Source: Terebella lapidaria | Taxonomy: Eukaryota; Annelida; Polychaeta; Terebellida; Terebellidae | Assembly (NCBI GenBank): GCA_949152475.1 | Contig: OX424559.1 | Coordinates: 37,493,119 to 37,557,118 of the forward strand | Direction: 5' to 3' | Length of the DNA stretch: 64,000 bases | In this document: one piece after another, positions 13,216-26,839 of the stretch | Layout: every line of letters starts with the position of its first letter | Numbering within the stretch: the first letter of the stretch is position 1 | The notes under the pieces: model-generated | What the model saw: the letters and a program-made list of their open reading frames with translations, nothing else | Told to the model about the DNA's origin: nothing | The model's database searches: none | Translations under genes and position numbers: made by a program

Positions 13216-15348
13216 TAATGAACTTGAAAAGAAGTCTATAATAAACCAGCTAAAAAACGTTTTGAGAGAGACTTGAATAGTTTTTTCTAGTTGCTGTTAA
13301 GTAAGTTGTACATGTATTAAATTGTGCAGTTATGCTATAAAAGACATGATCCTGTAAGTTAGAGAGAAAAAAAAAAGTTTTGAAAGAGAGTTGAACCAGG
13401 GTCTGTGGATTCAAAGTCCTACACTATATGCACAGCGCCAACGTGACCGACAGCAGAAGTGGTGTATGTATTGTAACAGGTCCTTCACGGCAAGCTACTG
13501 CTAAAAACCGGGAATGGGGCCGGTTCTAGCGCCGGTTGGTCACCCCCAAAAGTTCTGATATAAAGTGGTCCTGTCGCTTGACACAGACTGTATTTAGACA
13601 CGAGTGTTAGACTTTATTGTACCAGTTGGACACCCCTGAGTCAGAAAACAAAAGAAACGTTGTTTGAGACTTGCATTTGGATACATACATGATATACTGT
13701 ACTACTACGCAACCGAGTGTGTATATTTAGGATGAGAAATGTCCACACGGGGTCATCGTTTTTACAGCTTATTGGCGTGTGAACGGATTGAGAATCAGAC
13801 TCACAACACTGTTCTTTCTACTTTGTTATCTCGGCGAGTTTTCAATTCATTCCAAATGTGAAAAGTGCACCATAAACTAGAAATAACACTGCAACTGACT
13901 GCATGAAAAGTAAGTTAGAGATCAAAGAGTTTTGAGGGAGGGTTGAACACGGGTCTGTAGATTCAAAGTCTTGCACTCTACGCACAGCACCAATGCTGCC
14001 GACAGTATGAAGTAGTGTATCTCATGTAACAGTTACTTTATGGATTTTCACCTCCATAGTTATAGTTATGTAACGGTTTTTCAGTCGCCAAGACAACAGT
14101 TTTTGAGCTATGACCTTGAAAATCAACAGGCTTATGCAGGAGGCCTATGCGCATCTTCTTTGAAAATTTCATGTCATTCCGACAAGGATTGCGCCCGCTA
14201 TCGTGCGAACAGATGGACAGAACACATATTTGATCGCTGAGCAACATACAACTGAAGCAATCGCTCAGAGAGCTAGGACTTGGCAAAATAAAGTAATGAA
14301 CTGGAAAAGAAGTCTATACACTAGCTTTTACACTAGCTTGATACAGTTATTAAATTGTGTTGTTATGTTGTTTAGAACGAAATTCATGATCATGATTGTG
14401 TAAGTTGAAAATAAAAATAAGATAATTTCAAGAGAGATTTGAACCCGGGTCTGTGGATTCAAAGTCCTGAGCTCTACGCACAGCACCAAAGTGGCCGACA
14501 GCATCAAGTTGTGTTGTATTGTGACAGTTCCTCTATGGCAAATTACTGCTAAAAACCGGGAATGGGGCCGGTTCCTTTGCCGGTTCGTCGCCCCCAGCAG
14601 TCCTAATATAAGGGAGCCTGTCGCTTGACACAGACTGTATTTAGACTAGAGTTTTAGGCTTTGTTATATCACTTGTACATCACTGAGTTAGAAAACCACT
14701 GAAATGTTGTTTGAGATCTGCATCTGGATACATATATGATATACTGTATTGCTATGCAACCGAGCGTGTTTATTTAGGACGGGACATGTTCACAGGGGGT
14801 AATCGCTTCTACAGCTTATTGGCGTGTGAACGGATTGAGAATCAGATTCACCCCACTGCTGTTTCTACTTTGATATCTCGGCGAGTTTTCAATCTATTCC
14901 AAATGTAAAAGGTGCATTATAAACTAGAAATAACACTGCAACTGACTGTATAAAAACTAAGTTAGAGATAAAAGAGATTAGAGTTTTGAGGGAGGGTTGA
15001 ACACGGGTCTTTGGATTCAAAGTCTTACGCTCTATCCACTGCACCAACGTTGCCGACAGTGTGAAGAAGTGTATTCCATGTAACAGTTACTTTATGGTTT
15101 TCCAGCCTCCATAGTTATAGTTATGTAACGGTTTTTCAGTCGCCAAGACAACAGTTTTTAAGCTATGACCTTCAAAATCAATAGGCTTGTGCAGGAGTCT
15201 TATGCGCATCTTCTTTGAAAATTTCATGTCATTCCGACAAGGATTGCGCCCGCTATCGTGCGAACAGACGGACAGAACACATATTTGATCGCTGAGCAAC
15301 ATACAACTGAAGCAATCGCTCAAAGAGCTAGGACTTGGCAAAATAAAG
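13216..15348. repeat. Two S units
   Basis: The units end at 14293 and 15348. From the start to about 14930 the sequence is a near-exact copy of 3935 to about 5650, offset by 9281 bases, with only scattered single differences (for example CCGGGG versus CCAGGG in the tRNA-like module). Confidence 0.85.
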
Positions 15349-17208
15349 TTAATGATCTAGAAGATAGATCTATAAACTAGCTAAAAAAACGTTCTGAGAG
15401 AGACTTGAATAGTTCTTTTTTTTAAATTATCTAGTTGCTGTTAAGTAAGTTGTAATTGTGCAGTTATGCTATGAAAGACATGATCTTGTAATTTAGAGAG
15501 AAAAAACAAGTTTTGAGAGAGAGTTGAACCCGGGTCCGTGGTTTGAAAGTCCTGAGCTCTATGGACCGGGAATGGGGCCGGTTTCCTCCGCCGGTTCATC
15601 ACCCCCAATAGTTCTGATATAAAGTGGCCTGTCGTTTGACACAGACTGTATTAAGAGTATAGTTTTAGGCTTTGTTATATCAATAGTACATCACTGAGTC
15701 AGAAAACCACCGATATGTTGTTTGAGACCTGCATTTGGATACATATATGATATACTGTATTAATACGCAACCGAGTTTTGTATATTCAGGAGATAACACA
15801 GATGCGCTATGATGCATGAAACACATGATCATAATGGAACCAATGAGACACTGTAAATGACTTGGAAAAATATATACCAAGAAATAATTGAGTGTGATGA
15901 CATAGAAATGACGAAGATTACTGCTGCTATATATATTTGCTGAATTTGTACACTACGAATGTGTTGTTTCCTTGTTTGGAATTGAATACATGATCTCATA
16001 ATGGAGAAAAAAAATAGTTTTGAGATAGTATTGAACCCGGGTTTGTGGATTCAAAGTCCTACACTCTACGCTCAGCACTAACGTGGCTGGCGATGTGAAG
16101 CAGAGTGTTTCATATAGCAATGCTATTATCGTTTTCATGTAATGCTTTTCAGTAACGATTTTCTGTTGCCGTGACAACAGTTTGAGAGCTATGATGTTCC
16201 AAATTAAAAGAGTTATGCGGACATTCCGTGCACATATTATGTGAGCATTTCGTCAAAATCAGACAAGAATCGACTGCACAGCAATGTGTTAAACTTTGGA
16301 TCCGAACTTCCTGACCCCCATGTATTTCACCTGGAGTTTAAATCGTCAATTTTGATTCAACTGCTGTCGGTCATACATCAAATGATGCAGAATTGACCAT
16401 AATAAAAGACGTGAACACTTTTGGAAGTGCAGGTGGAATGAAAGTGGAGTTATGGCCATTTTTATTTTTTTTGTTTTTCAATGACCTTGGCGTTAATTCT
16501 TGACTTTTGACCTTGAGAAACAACAGGAATATGCCGACATCTGGTATGCATATGCTGTGAAAATTTCATAAGAATCCGACAAGAATTGACTGCACAGCAA
16601 TGCATGAAACTTTTGATCCAGAAACTCCTGACCCCCGTCTTTTTAACCCGGAGTCAAAATCGTCAATTTTCACTCAACAGCTGTCGGCTATACATCAAAA
16701 GATGCAGAATTGGCCATAGTAATCGATGCTAGAAATCTCGAAACTCCAGATAAAATATAACTGGAGTTACTACGATTTTTAATTTTTTTGTTTTTGAACG
16801 ACCTTGACGTCAATTTTTGACCTTTGACCTTCAGAAACGAAAGGCTTATGTGGGAGATCCTTGCACATGTTTTGTCAAAATTTCATGAAAATCCGACAAG
16901 AATTGCGCCCGCTATCGTGCAAACTGACGGACAGACAAACATACAAACAAACAAACAAACAAGATGACTGACCAACATACTTGGCAAAATTTATTTTGCC
17001 AAGTAACAAACAAGATGACTGACCAACATACTTGGCAAAATTTATTTTGCCAAGTAACAAACAAGATGACTGACCAACATACTTGGCAAAATTTATTTTG
17101 CCAAGTAACAAACAAGATGACTGACCAACATACTTGGCAAAATTTATTTTGCCAAGTAACAAACAAATGAAGCAATCGCTCAAAGAGCTAGGACTTGGCA
17201 AAATAAAG
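15349..17208. repeat. L unit, 1860 bp, with amplified hairpin
   Basis: The type-2 half is shortened (the join is near 15563). L body, tRNA-like module (about 16020-16090) and three subrepeats follow. The terminal hairpin block is amplified to four copies before the junction. Confidence 0.85.
16961..17164. repeat. Four exact 51-bp tandem copies, each with a perfect hairpin
   Basis: Copies start at 16961, 17012, 17063 and 17114. Each has AAGATGACTGACCAACAT, then the perfect arms ACTTGGCAAAAT and ATTTTGCCAAGT separated by TT, then AACAAAC. A low-complexity reading frame across it is a by-product of 51 being divisible by three. Confidence 0.95.
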
Positions 17209-18956
17209 TTAATGATCTTGAAGAGAGGTCTATAAAATAGCTTTGGTCTATAAACCCCTGCATCATAATACTGTAATATATATTTTTTTAATTATTTATT
17301 TGTCGTTAACTGAATTGTACATTTACTGATTGTGTTGTTATGTTGTTTATAATTAAATGCATGATCATGATTCTGTAAGTTAAAAATTAGAAGAAAAAAA
17401 AGTTTCAAGAGAGACTTGAACCTGGGTCTGTGGATTGAAAGTCCTGAGCTCTATGCACAGCACCAACCTGGCCCACAGCGTCAAGTGGTGTATGTATTGC
17501 AAAAGGTCTTTTACGGCAAATTACTGCTAAAAACCGGGAATGGGCCGCGGGTTCATCACCCCCAATAGTTCTGATATAAAGTGGCCTGTTGTTTGACACA
17601 GACTGTATTAAGAGTAGAGTTTTAGGCTTTGTTATATCACTAGTACATCACTGAGTCAGAAAACCACCGATATGTTGTTTGAGACCTGCATTTGGATACA
17701 TATATGATATACTGTATTAATACGCAACAGAGTGTGTACTGGTATATTTAGGAGTTAACAGAGATGCGCTATGATGCATGAAAAACATGATCATAATGGA
17801 ACCAATGAGACACTGTAAATGATTTAAGGAATACATAGTGAGAAATAATTAAGTGTGATGACATTGAAACAATGAAGATTACTCCTGCTACTTTTATTTG
17901 CTGAGTTTGTACGACACGATTGTGTTGTTTTGTTGTTTGGAATTAAATACATGATCTTATAAGGGAGAAAAAAAAAGTTTTGAGAGAGTATTGAACCCGG
18001 GTCTGTGGATTCAAAGTCCTACACTCTACGCTCAGCACTAACGTGGCTGGCGATGTGAAGCGGAGTGTTTCATATAGCAATGCTATTATCGTTTTCATGT
18101 AATGCTTTTCAGTAACGATTTTCTGTTGCCGTGACAACAGTTTCAGAGCTATGATGTTCCAAATCAAAAGAATTATGCGGACATTCCGTGCACATATTAT
18201 GTGAGAATTTCGTCAAAATCACACAAGAATCGACTGCACAGCAATGTGTTAAACTTTGGATCTGAAATTCCTGACCCCCATGTATTTCACCTGGAGTTTA
18301 AATCGTCAATTTTGATTCAACCGCTGTCGGTCATACATCAAATGATGCAGAATTGGCCATAGTAAAAGACGTGAACACTTTTGGAAGTGCAGGTGGAATG
18401 AAAGTGGAGTTATGACGATTTTTAATTTTGTGGTTTTTCAATGACCTAGGCGTTAATTCTTGACCTTTGACCTTGAGAAACAACAGGAATGTGCCGTTAT
18501 ACTGTGTGCATATGCTGTCAAAATTTCATAAGAATCCGACAAAAATTGACTGCACAGCAATGCATGAAACTTTTGATCCAGAAACTCCTGACCCCCGTCT
18601 TTTTAACCCGGAGTCAAAATCGTCAATTTTGATGCAAAAGCTGTCGGCCATACATCAAAAGATGCAGAATTGGCCATAGTATTCGAGGCTAGAAATCTCG
18701 AAACTCCAGATAAAATATAACTAGACTTATTACGATTTTTAATTTTTTGGTTTTTGAACGACCTTGACGTCAATTTTTGACCTTTGACCTTCAGAAACGA
18801 AAGGCTTATGTGGAAGGTCCTTGCACATGTCGTGTCAAAATTTCATGAAGATCCGACAAGAATTGCGCCCGCTATCGTGCAAACTGACGGACAGACAAAC
18901 ATACAAACAAACAAATGAAGCAATCGCTCAGAGAGCTAGGACTTGGCAAAATAAAG
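17209..18956. repeat. L unit, 1748 bp
   Basis: It begins like the 585-bp short units (17209-17400), then joins L body near 17550. It ends without a hairpin: the (CAAA)n tract runs directly into GAAGCAATCGCTC. Confidence 0.85.
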
Positions 18957-21900
18957 TAATGAACTGGAAAAGAAGTCTATACACTAGCTTTTACACTAGC
19001 TTGATACAGTTATTAAAATGTATTGTTATGTTGTTTAGAACGAAATTCATGATCATGATTGTGTAAGTTGAAAATAAAAATAAAATAATTTCAAGAGAGA
19101 TTTGAACCTGGGTCTGTGGATTCAAAGTCCTGAGCTCTACGCACAGCACCAAAGTGGCCAACAGCGTCAAATTGTGTTGTATTGTGACAGTTCCTCTATG
19201 GCAAATTACTGCTAAAAACCGGGAGTGGGGCCGGTTCCTTTGCCGGTTCGTCAGCCCCAGCAGTCCTAATATAAGGGAGCCTGTTGCTTGACACAGACTG
19301 TATTTAGACTAGAGGTTTAGGCTTTGTTATATCACTTGTACATCACTGAGTTAGAAAACCACTGAAATGTTGTTTGAGATCTGCATTTGGATACATATAT
19401 GATACACTGTATTACTATGCAAACGAGCGTGTGTATTTAGGACGGGACATGTCCACAGGGGGTAATCGTTTCTACAGCTTATTGGCGTGTGAACGGATTG
19501 AGAATCAGATTCACCCCACTGCTCTTTCTACTTTGATATCTCGGCGAGTTTTCAATCTATTCCAAATGTAAAAGGTGCATTATAAACTAGAAATAACACT
19601 GCAACTGACTGTATAAAAACTAAGTTAGAGATAAAAGAGATTAGAGTTTTGAGGGAGGGTTGAACACGGGTCATTGGATTCAAAGTCTTACGCTCTATCC
19701 ACTGCACCAACGTTGCCGACAGTGTGGAGAAGTGTATTCCATGTAACAGTTACTTTATGGTTTTCCAGCCTCCATAGTTATAGTTATGTAACGGTTTTTC
19801 AGTCGCCAAGACAACAGTTTTTAAGCTATGACCTTCAAAATCAATAGGCTTGTGCAGGAGTCTTATGCGCATCTTCTTTGAAAATTTCATGTCATTCCGA
19901 CAAGGATTGCGCCGCTATCGTGCGAACAGACGGACAGAACACATATTTGATCGCTGAGCAACATACAACTGAAGCAATCGCTCAAAGAGCTAGGACTTGG
20001 CAAAATAAAGTCAAAGAACTTGAAAAGAAGTCGATACACCAGCTAAAAAACGTTTTGAGAGAGACTTGAATAGTTTTTTTTTTAAAATTATCTAGTTGCT
20101 GTTAAGTAAGTTGTTCATGTATTAAATTGTGCAGTTATGCTATAAAAGACATGATCCTGTAAGTTAGAGAGAAAAAACAAGTTTTGAGAGAGAGTTGAAC
20201 CCGGGGTCTGTGGATTCAGAGTCCTGAGCTCTATGCACAGCACCAACGTGGCCAACAGCGTGAAGTGGTGTATTTATTGTATGTACTGCTAAAAACCGGG
20301 AATGAGGCCGGTTCGTGATCCCCAGCAGTCTTAATATAAGGGAACCTGTCGCTTGACACAGACTGTATTTAGACTAGAGTTTTAGGCTTTGTTATATCAC
20401 TTGTACATCACTGAGTTAGAAAACCACTGAAATGTTGTTTGAGATCTGCATCTGGATACATATATGATATACTGTATTGCTATGCAACCGAGCGTGTGTA
20501 TATAGAATGGGACATGTCCACAGGGGGTAATCGTTCTACAGCTTATTGGCGTGTGAACGGATTGAGAATCAGATTCACCCCACTGCTCTTTCTACTTTGA
20601 TATCTCGGCGAGTTTTCAATCTATTCCAAATGTAAAAGGTGCATTATAAACTAGAAATAACACTGCAACTGACTGTATAAAAACTAAGTTAGAGATAAAA
20701 GAGATTAGAGTTTTGAGGGAGGGTTGAACACGGGTCTTTGGATTCAAAGACTTACGCTCTATCCACTGCACCAACGTTGCCGACAGTGTGAAGAAGTGTA
20801 TTCCATGTAACAGTTACTTTATGGTTTTCCAGCCTCCATAGTTATAGTTATGTAACGGTTTTTCAGTCGCCAAGACAACAGTTTTTAAGCTATGACCTTC
20901 AAAATCAATAGGCTTGTGCAGGAGTCTTATGCGCATCTTCTTTGAAAATTTCATGTCATTCCGGCAAGGATTGCGCCCGCTATCGTGCGAACAGACGGAC
21001 AGAACACATATTTGATCGCTGAGCAACATACAACTGAAGCAATCGCTCAAAGAGCTAGGACTTGGCAAAATAAAGTTAATGATCTTGAAGAGAGGTCTAT
21101 AAACTAGCTAAAAAAACGTTCTGAGAGAGACTTGAATAGTTTTTGTTTTAAATTATCTAGTTGCTTTGAAGTAAGTTGTAATTGTGCAGTTATGCTATAA
21201 AAGACATGATCCTGTAAGTTAGAGAGAAAAAAACAAGTTTTGAGAGAGAGTTGAACCCAGGTCTGTGGATTGAAAGTCCTGAGCTCTATGCACAGCACCA
21301 ACCTGGCCCACAGCGTCAAGTGGTGTATGTATTGCAAGAGGTCTTTTACGGCAAGTTACTGCTAAAAACCTGGAATGGGGCCGGTTCATTTGCCGGTCCG
21401 TCACCTTCAGCAGTCCTGATATAAGGGAGCCTGTCGCTTGACACAGACTGTATTTAGACTAGAGTTTTAGGCTTTGTTATATCACTTGTACATCACTGAG
21501 TTAGAAAACCACTGAAATGTTGTTTGAGATCTGCATTTGGATACATATATGATACACTGTATTACTATGCAAACGAGCGTGTGTATTTAGGATGGGACAT
21601 GTCCACAGGGGGTAATCGTTTCTACAGCTTATTGGCGTGTGAACGGATTGAGAATCAGATTCACCCCACTGCTCTTTCTACTTTGATATCTCGGCGAGCT
21701 TTCAATCTATTCCAAATGTAAAAGGTGCATTATAAACTAGAAATAACACTGCAACTGACTGTATAAAACTAAGTTAGAGATAAAAGAGATTAGAGTTTTG
21801 AGGGAGGGTTGAACACGGGTCTTTGGATTCAAAGTCTTACGCTCTATCCACTGCACCAACGTTGCCGACAGTGTGAAGAAGTGTATTCCATGTAACAGTT

Positions 21901-24900
21901 ACTTTATGGTTTTCCAGCCTCCATAGTTATAGTTATGTAACGGTTTTTCAGTCGCCAAGACAACAGTTTTTAAGCTATGACCTTCAAAATCAATAGGCTT
22001 GTGCAGGAGTCTTATGCGCATCTTCTTTGAAAATTTCTTGTCACTCCGACAAGGATTGCGCCCGCTATCGTGCGAACAGACGGACAGAACACATATTTGA
22101 TCGCTGAGCAACATACAACTGAAGCAATCGCTCAAAGAGCTAGGACTTGGCAAAATAAAGTCAAAGAACTTGAAAAGAAGTCGATACACCAGCTAAAAAA
22201 CGTTTTGAGAGAGACTTGAATAGTTTTTTTTTTAATTATCTAGTTGCTGTTAAGTAAGTTGTTCATGTATTAAATTGTGCAGTTATGCTATAAAAGACAT
22301 CATCCTGTAAGTTGGAGAGAAAAAAACAAGTTTTGAGAGAGAGTTGAACCCGGGTCTGTGGATTCAAAGTCCGGAGCTCTATATGCACAGCACCAAAGTT
22401 GCCGACAGTGTGAAGTGGTGTATTTATTGTATGTACTGCTAAAAACCGGGAATGGGGCCGGTTCGTCACCCCCAGCAGTCCTAATATAAGGGAGCTTGTC
22501 GCTTGACACAGACTGTATTTAGACAAGAGTTTTAGGCTTTGTTATATCACTCGTACATCACTGAGTTAGAAAACCACTGAAATGTTGTTTGAGATCTGCA
22601 TCTGGATACATATATGATATACTGTATTGCTATGCAACCGAGCGTGTGTATTTAGGACGGGACATGTCCACAGGGGGTAATCGTTTCTACAGCTTATTGG
22701 CGTGTGAACGGATTGAGAATCAGATTCACCCCACTGCTCTTTCTACTTTGATATCTCGGCGAGTTTTCAATCTATTCCAAATGTAAAAGGTGCATTATAA
22801 ACTAGAAATAAAACTGCAACTGACTGTATAAAAACTAAGTTAGAGATAAAAGAGATTAGAGTTTTGAGGGAGGGTTGAACACGGGTCTTTGGATTCAAAG
22901 TCTTACGCTCTATCCACTGCACCAACGTTGCCGACAGTGTGAAGAAGTGTATTCCATGTAACAGTTACTTTATGGTTTTCCAGCCTCCATAGTTATAGTT
23001 ATGTAACGGTTTTTCAGTCGCCAAGACAACAGTTTTTAAGCTATGACCTTCAAAATCAATAGGCTTGTGCAGGAGTCTTATGCGCATCTTCTTTGAAAAT
23101 TTCATGTCATTCCGACAAGGATTGCGCACGCTATCGTGCGAACAGACGGACAGAACACATATTTGATCGCTGAGCAACATACAACTGAAGCAATCGCTCA
23201 GAGAGCTAGGACTTGGCAAAATAAAGTAATGAACTGGAAAAGAAGTCTACACACTAGCTTTTACACTAGCTTGATACAGTTATTAAATTGTGTTTTGTTA
23301 TGTTGTTTAGAACGAAATTCATGATCATGATTGTGTAAGTTGAAAATAAAAATAAAATAATTTCAAGAGAGATTTGAACCCGGGTCTGTGGATTCAAAGT
23401 CCTGAGCTCTACGCACAGCACCAAAGTGGCCGACAGCGTCAAGTTGTGATGTATTGTGACAGTTCCTCTATGGCAAATTACTGCTAAAAACCGGGAAGGG
23501 GGCCCGTTCCTTTGCCGGTTCGTCATCGCCAGCAGTCCTAATATAAGGGAGCCTGTCGCTTGACACAGACTGTATTTAGACTAGAGTTTTAGGCTTTGTT
23601 ATATCACTTGTACATCACTGAGTTAGAAAACCACTGAAATGTTGTTTCAGATCTGCATTTGGATACATATATGATATACTGTATTACTGTGCAACCAAGC
23701 GTGTGTATTTAGGACGGGACATGTCCACAGGGGGTTATCGTTTCTACAGCTTATTGGCGTGTGAACGGATTGAGAATCAGATCCACCCCACTGCTCTTTC
23801 TACTTTGATATCTCGGCGAGTTTTCAATCTATTCCAAATGTGAAAGGTGCATTATAAACTAGAAATAGCACTGCAACTGACTGTATAAAAACGAAGTTGG
23901 AGATAAAAGAGATGAGAGTTTTGTGGGAGGGTTGAACACGGGTCTTTGGATTCAAAGTCTTGTGCTCTATCCACTGCACCAACGTTGCCGACAGTGTGAA
24001 GAAGTGTATTCCGTGTAACAGTTACTTTATGGTTTTCGAGCCTCCATAGTTATATTTATGTAACGGTTTTTCAGTCGCCAAGACAACAGTTTTTAAGCTA
24101 TGACCTTCAAAATCAATAGGCTTGTGCAGGAGTCTTATGCGCATCTTCTTTGAAAATTTCATGTCATTCCGACAAGAATTGCGCCCGCTATCGTGCGAAC
24201 AGACGGACAGAACACATATTTGATCGCTGAGCAACATACAACTGAAGCAATCGCTCAAAGAGCTAGGACTTGGCAAAATAAAGTCAATTAACTTGAACAG
24301 ATGTCTATAAACCAGTTAAAAACGTTCTGAGAGAGACTTGAATAGTTCTTTTTTTTAAATTATCTAGTTGCTGTTAAGTAAGTTGTACATGTATTAAATT
24401 GTGCAATTATGCTATAAAAGACATGATCCTGTAAGTTAGAGAAGAAAAAAAAACAAGTTTTGAGAGAGAGTTGAACCCGGGGTCTGTGGATTCAGAGTCC
24501 TGAGCTCTATGCACAGCACCAAAGTTGCGGACAGTGTGAAGGGGTGTATTTATTGTATGTACTGCTAAAAACCGGGAAGGGGGCCCGTTCCTTTGCCGGT
24601 TCGTCATCGCCAGCAGTCCTAATATAAGGGAGCCTGTGGCTTGACACAGACTGTATTTAGACTAGAGTTTTAGGCTTTGTTGTATCACTTGTACATCACT
24701 GAGTTGGAAAACCACTGAAATGTTGTTTGAGATCTGCATTTGGATACATATATGATATACTGTATTACTATGCAACCGAGCGTGTGTATTTAGGACGGGA
24801 CATGTCCACAGGGGGTAATCGTTTCAACAGCTTATTGGCGTGTGAACGGATTGAGAATCAGATTCACCCCACTGCTATTTCTACTTTGATATCTCGGCGA

Positions 24901-25364
24901 GTTTTCAATCTATTCCAAATGTAAAAGGTGCATTATAAACTAGCAATAACACTGCAACTGACTGTATAAAAAGTAAGTTCGAGATAAAAGAGATTAGAGT
25001 TTTGAGGGAGGGTTGAACACGGGTCTTTGGATTCAAAGTCTTACGCTCTATCCACTGCACCAACGTTGCCGACAGTGTGAAGAAGTGTATTCCATGTAAC
25101 AGTTACTTTATGGTTTTCCAGCCTCCATAGTTATAGTTATGTAACGGTTTTTCAGTCGCCAAGACAACAGTTTTTAAGTTATGACCTTCGAAATCAATAG
25201 GCTTGTGCAGGAGTCTTATGCGCATCTTCTGTGAAAATTTCATGTCATTCCGACAAGGATTGCGCCCGCTATCGTGCAAACAGACGGACAGAACACATAT
25301 TTGATCGCTGAGCAACATACAACTGAAGCAATCGCTCAAAGAGCTAGGACTTGGCAAAATAAAG
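18957..25364. repeat. Run of six S units
   Basis: Units end at 20010, 21075, 22160, 23226, 24283 and 25364, all 1054-1085 bp. This is the most regular part of the array. The first has a one-base deletion (GCGCCGCTATCG near 19912) that breaks the 84-codon frame; the other five keep it open. Confidence 0.9.
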
Positions 25365-26839
25365 TAATGAACTTGAAGAGAAGTCTATAAACCAGCTTTG
25401 GTCTATAAACCCTTGCATCATAATACTGTAATAATATTAAATTGTGCTGCTACATTCTTCAGAATTGAAAGCATGATCATGATCTTGTAAGTTACAGATG
25501 AAAAATTACAATGACAACAAGTGAACAAAACGAATAGAGACACTCGGTGAATACAAATCATGCCAGAATGGACTTAACACAGATGCATTATGATGCATGA
25601 AGAACACGATCATAATGGAACCAATGAGACACTGTTAAATGACTTCATAGTGAATTCATAGTGAGAAATAATTAAGTATGATGACATAATAACGATAAAG
25701 ATTACTCGTGCTACATTTATTTGCTGATTTTGTACACTACGAATGTGTTGTTTCGTTGTTTGGAATTGAATACATGATCTTTTAACGGAGAAAAAAAATA
25801 GTTTTGAGATAGTATTGAACCCGGGTCTGTGGATTCAAAGTCCTACGCTCTACGCTCAGCACTAACGTGGCTGGCGACGTGAAGCGGAGTGTTTCATATA
25901 GCAATGCTATTATCGTTTTCATGTAATGCTTTTCAGTAACGATTTTCTGTTGCCGTGACAACAGTTTCAGAGCTATGATGTTCCAAATCAAAAGGGTTAT
26001 GCGGACATTCCGTGCAAATATTATGTGAGAATTTCGTCAAAATCACACAAGAATCGACCGCACAGCAATGTGTTAAACTTTGGATCCGAAATTCCTGACC
26101 CCCATTTATTTCACCTGGAGTTTAAATCGTCAATTTTGACTCAACCGCTGTCGGTCATACATCAAATGATGCAGAATTGGCCATAATAAAAGGCGTGAAC
26201 ACTTTTGGAAGTGCAGGTGGAATGAAAGTGGAGTTATGACCATTTTTAATTTTTTGGTTTTTCAACGATTTTGTCGTTAATTCTTGACCTTTGACCTTGA
26301 GAAACGAAAGGAATATGCCGACATCTGGTGTGCATGTGCTGTGAAAATTTCATAAGAATCCGACAAGAATTGACTGCACAGCAATGCATGAAACTTTTGA
26401 TCCAGAAACTCCTGACCCCCGTCTATTTAACCTGGAGTCAAAATCGTCAATTTTCACTCAACAGCTGTCGGCCATACATCAAAAGATGCAGAATTGGCCA
26501 TAGTAATCGATGCTAGAAATCTCGAAACTCCAGATAAAATATAACTGGAGTTACTACGATTTTTAATTTTTTGGTTTTTGAACGACCTTGACGTCAATTT
26601 TTGACCTTTGACCTTCAGAAACGAAAGGCTTATGTGGAAGATCCTTGCACATGTTTTTTCAAAATTTCATGAAAATCCGACAAGAATTGCGCCCGCTATC
26701 GTGCAAACTGACGGACAGACAAACATACAAACAAACAAACAAACAAACAAACAAGATGACTGACCAACATACTTGGCAAAATTTATTTTGCCAAGTAATG
26801 AAGCAATCGCTCAGAGAGCTAGGACTTGGCAAAATAAAG
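25365..26839. repeat. L unit, 1475 bp
   Basis: This subtype has no type-2 S half. It goes from CTTGAAGAGAAGTC into a segment with ATGCCAGAATGGACTTAACA, then a tRNA-like module near 25805, three subrepeats and the intact hairpin. It is almost the same length as the units ending at 31485 and 36395. Confidence 0.85.

Noticed and set aside
16961..17164. CRISPR array
   Set aside because: There are no distinct spacers between the repeats; this is a plain tandem repeat in an animal genome.
16875..17201. Both-strand open frames with repeated TWQNKFCQV-type peptides
   Set aside because: They come from four copies of a 51-bp repeat, whose length is divisible by three.
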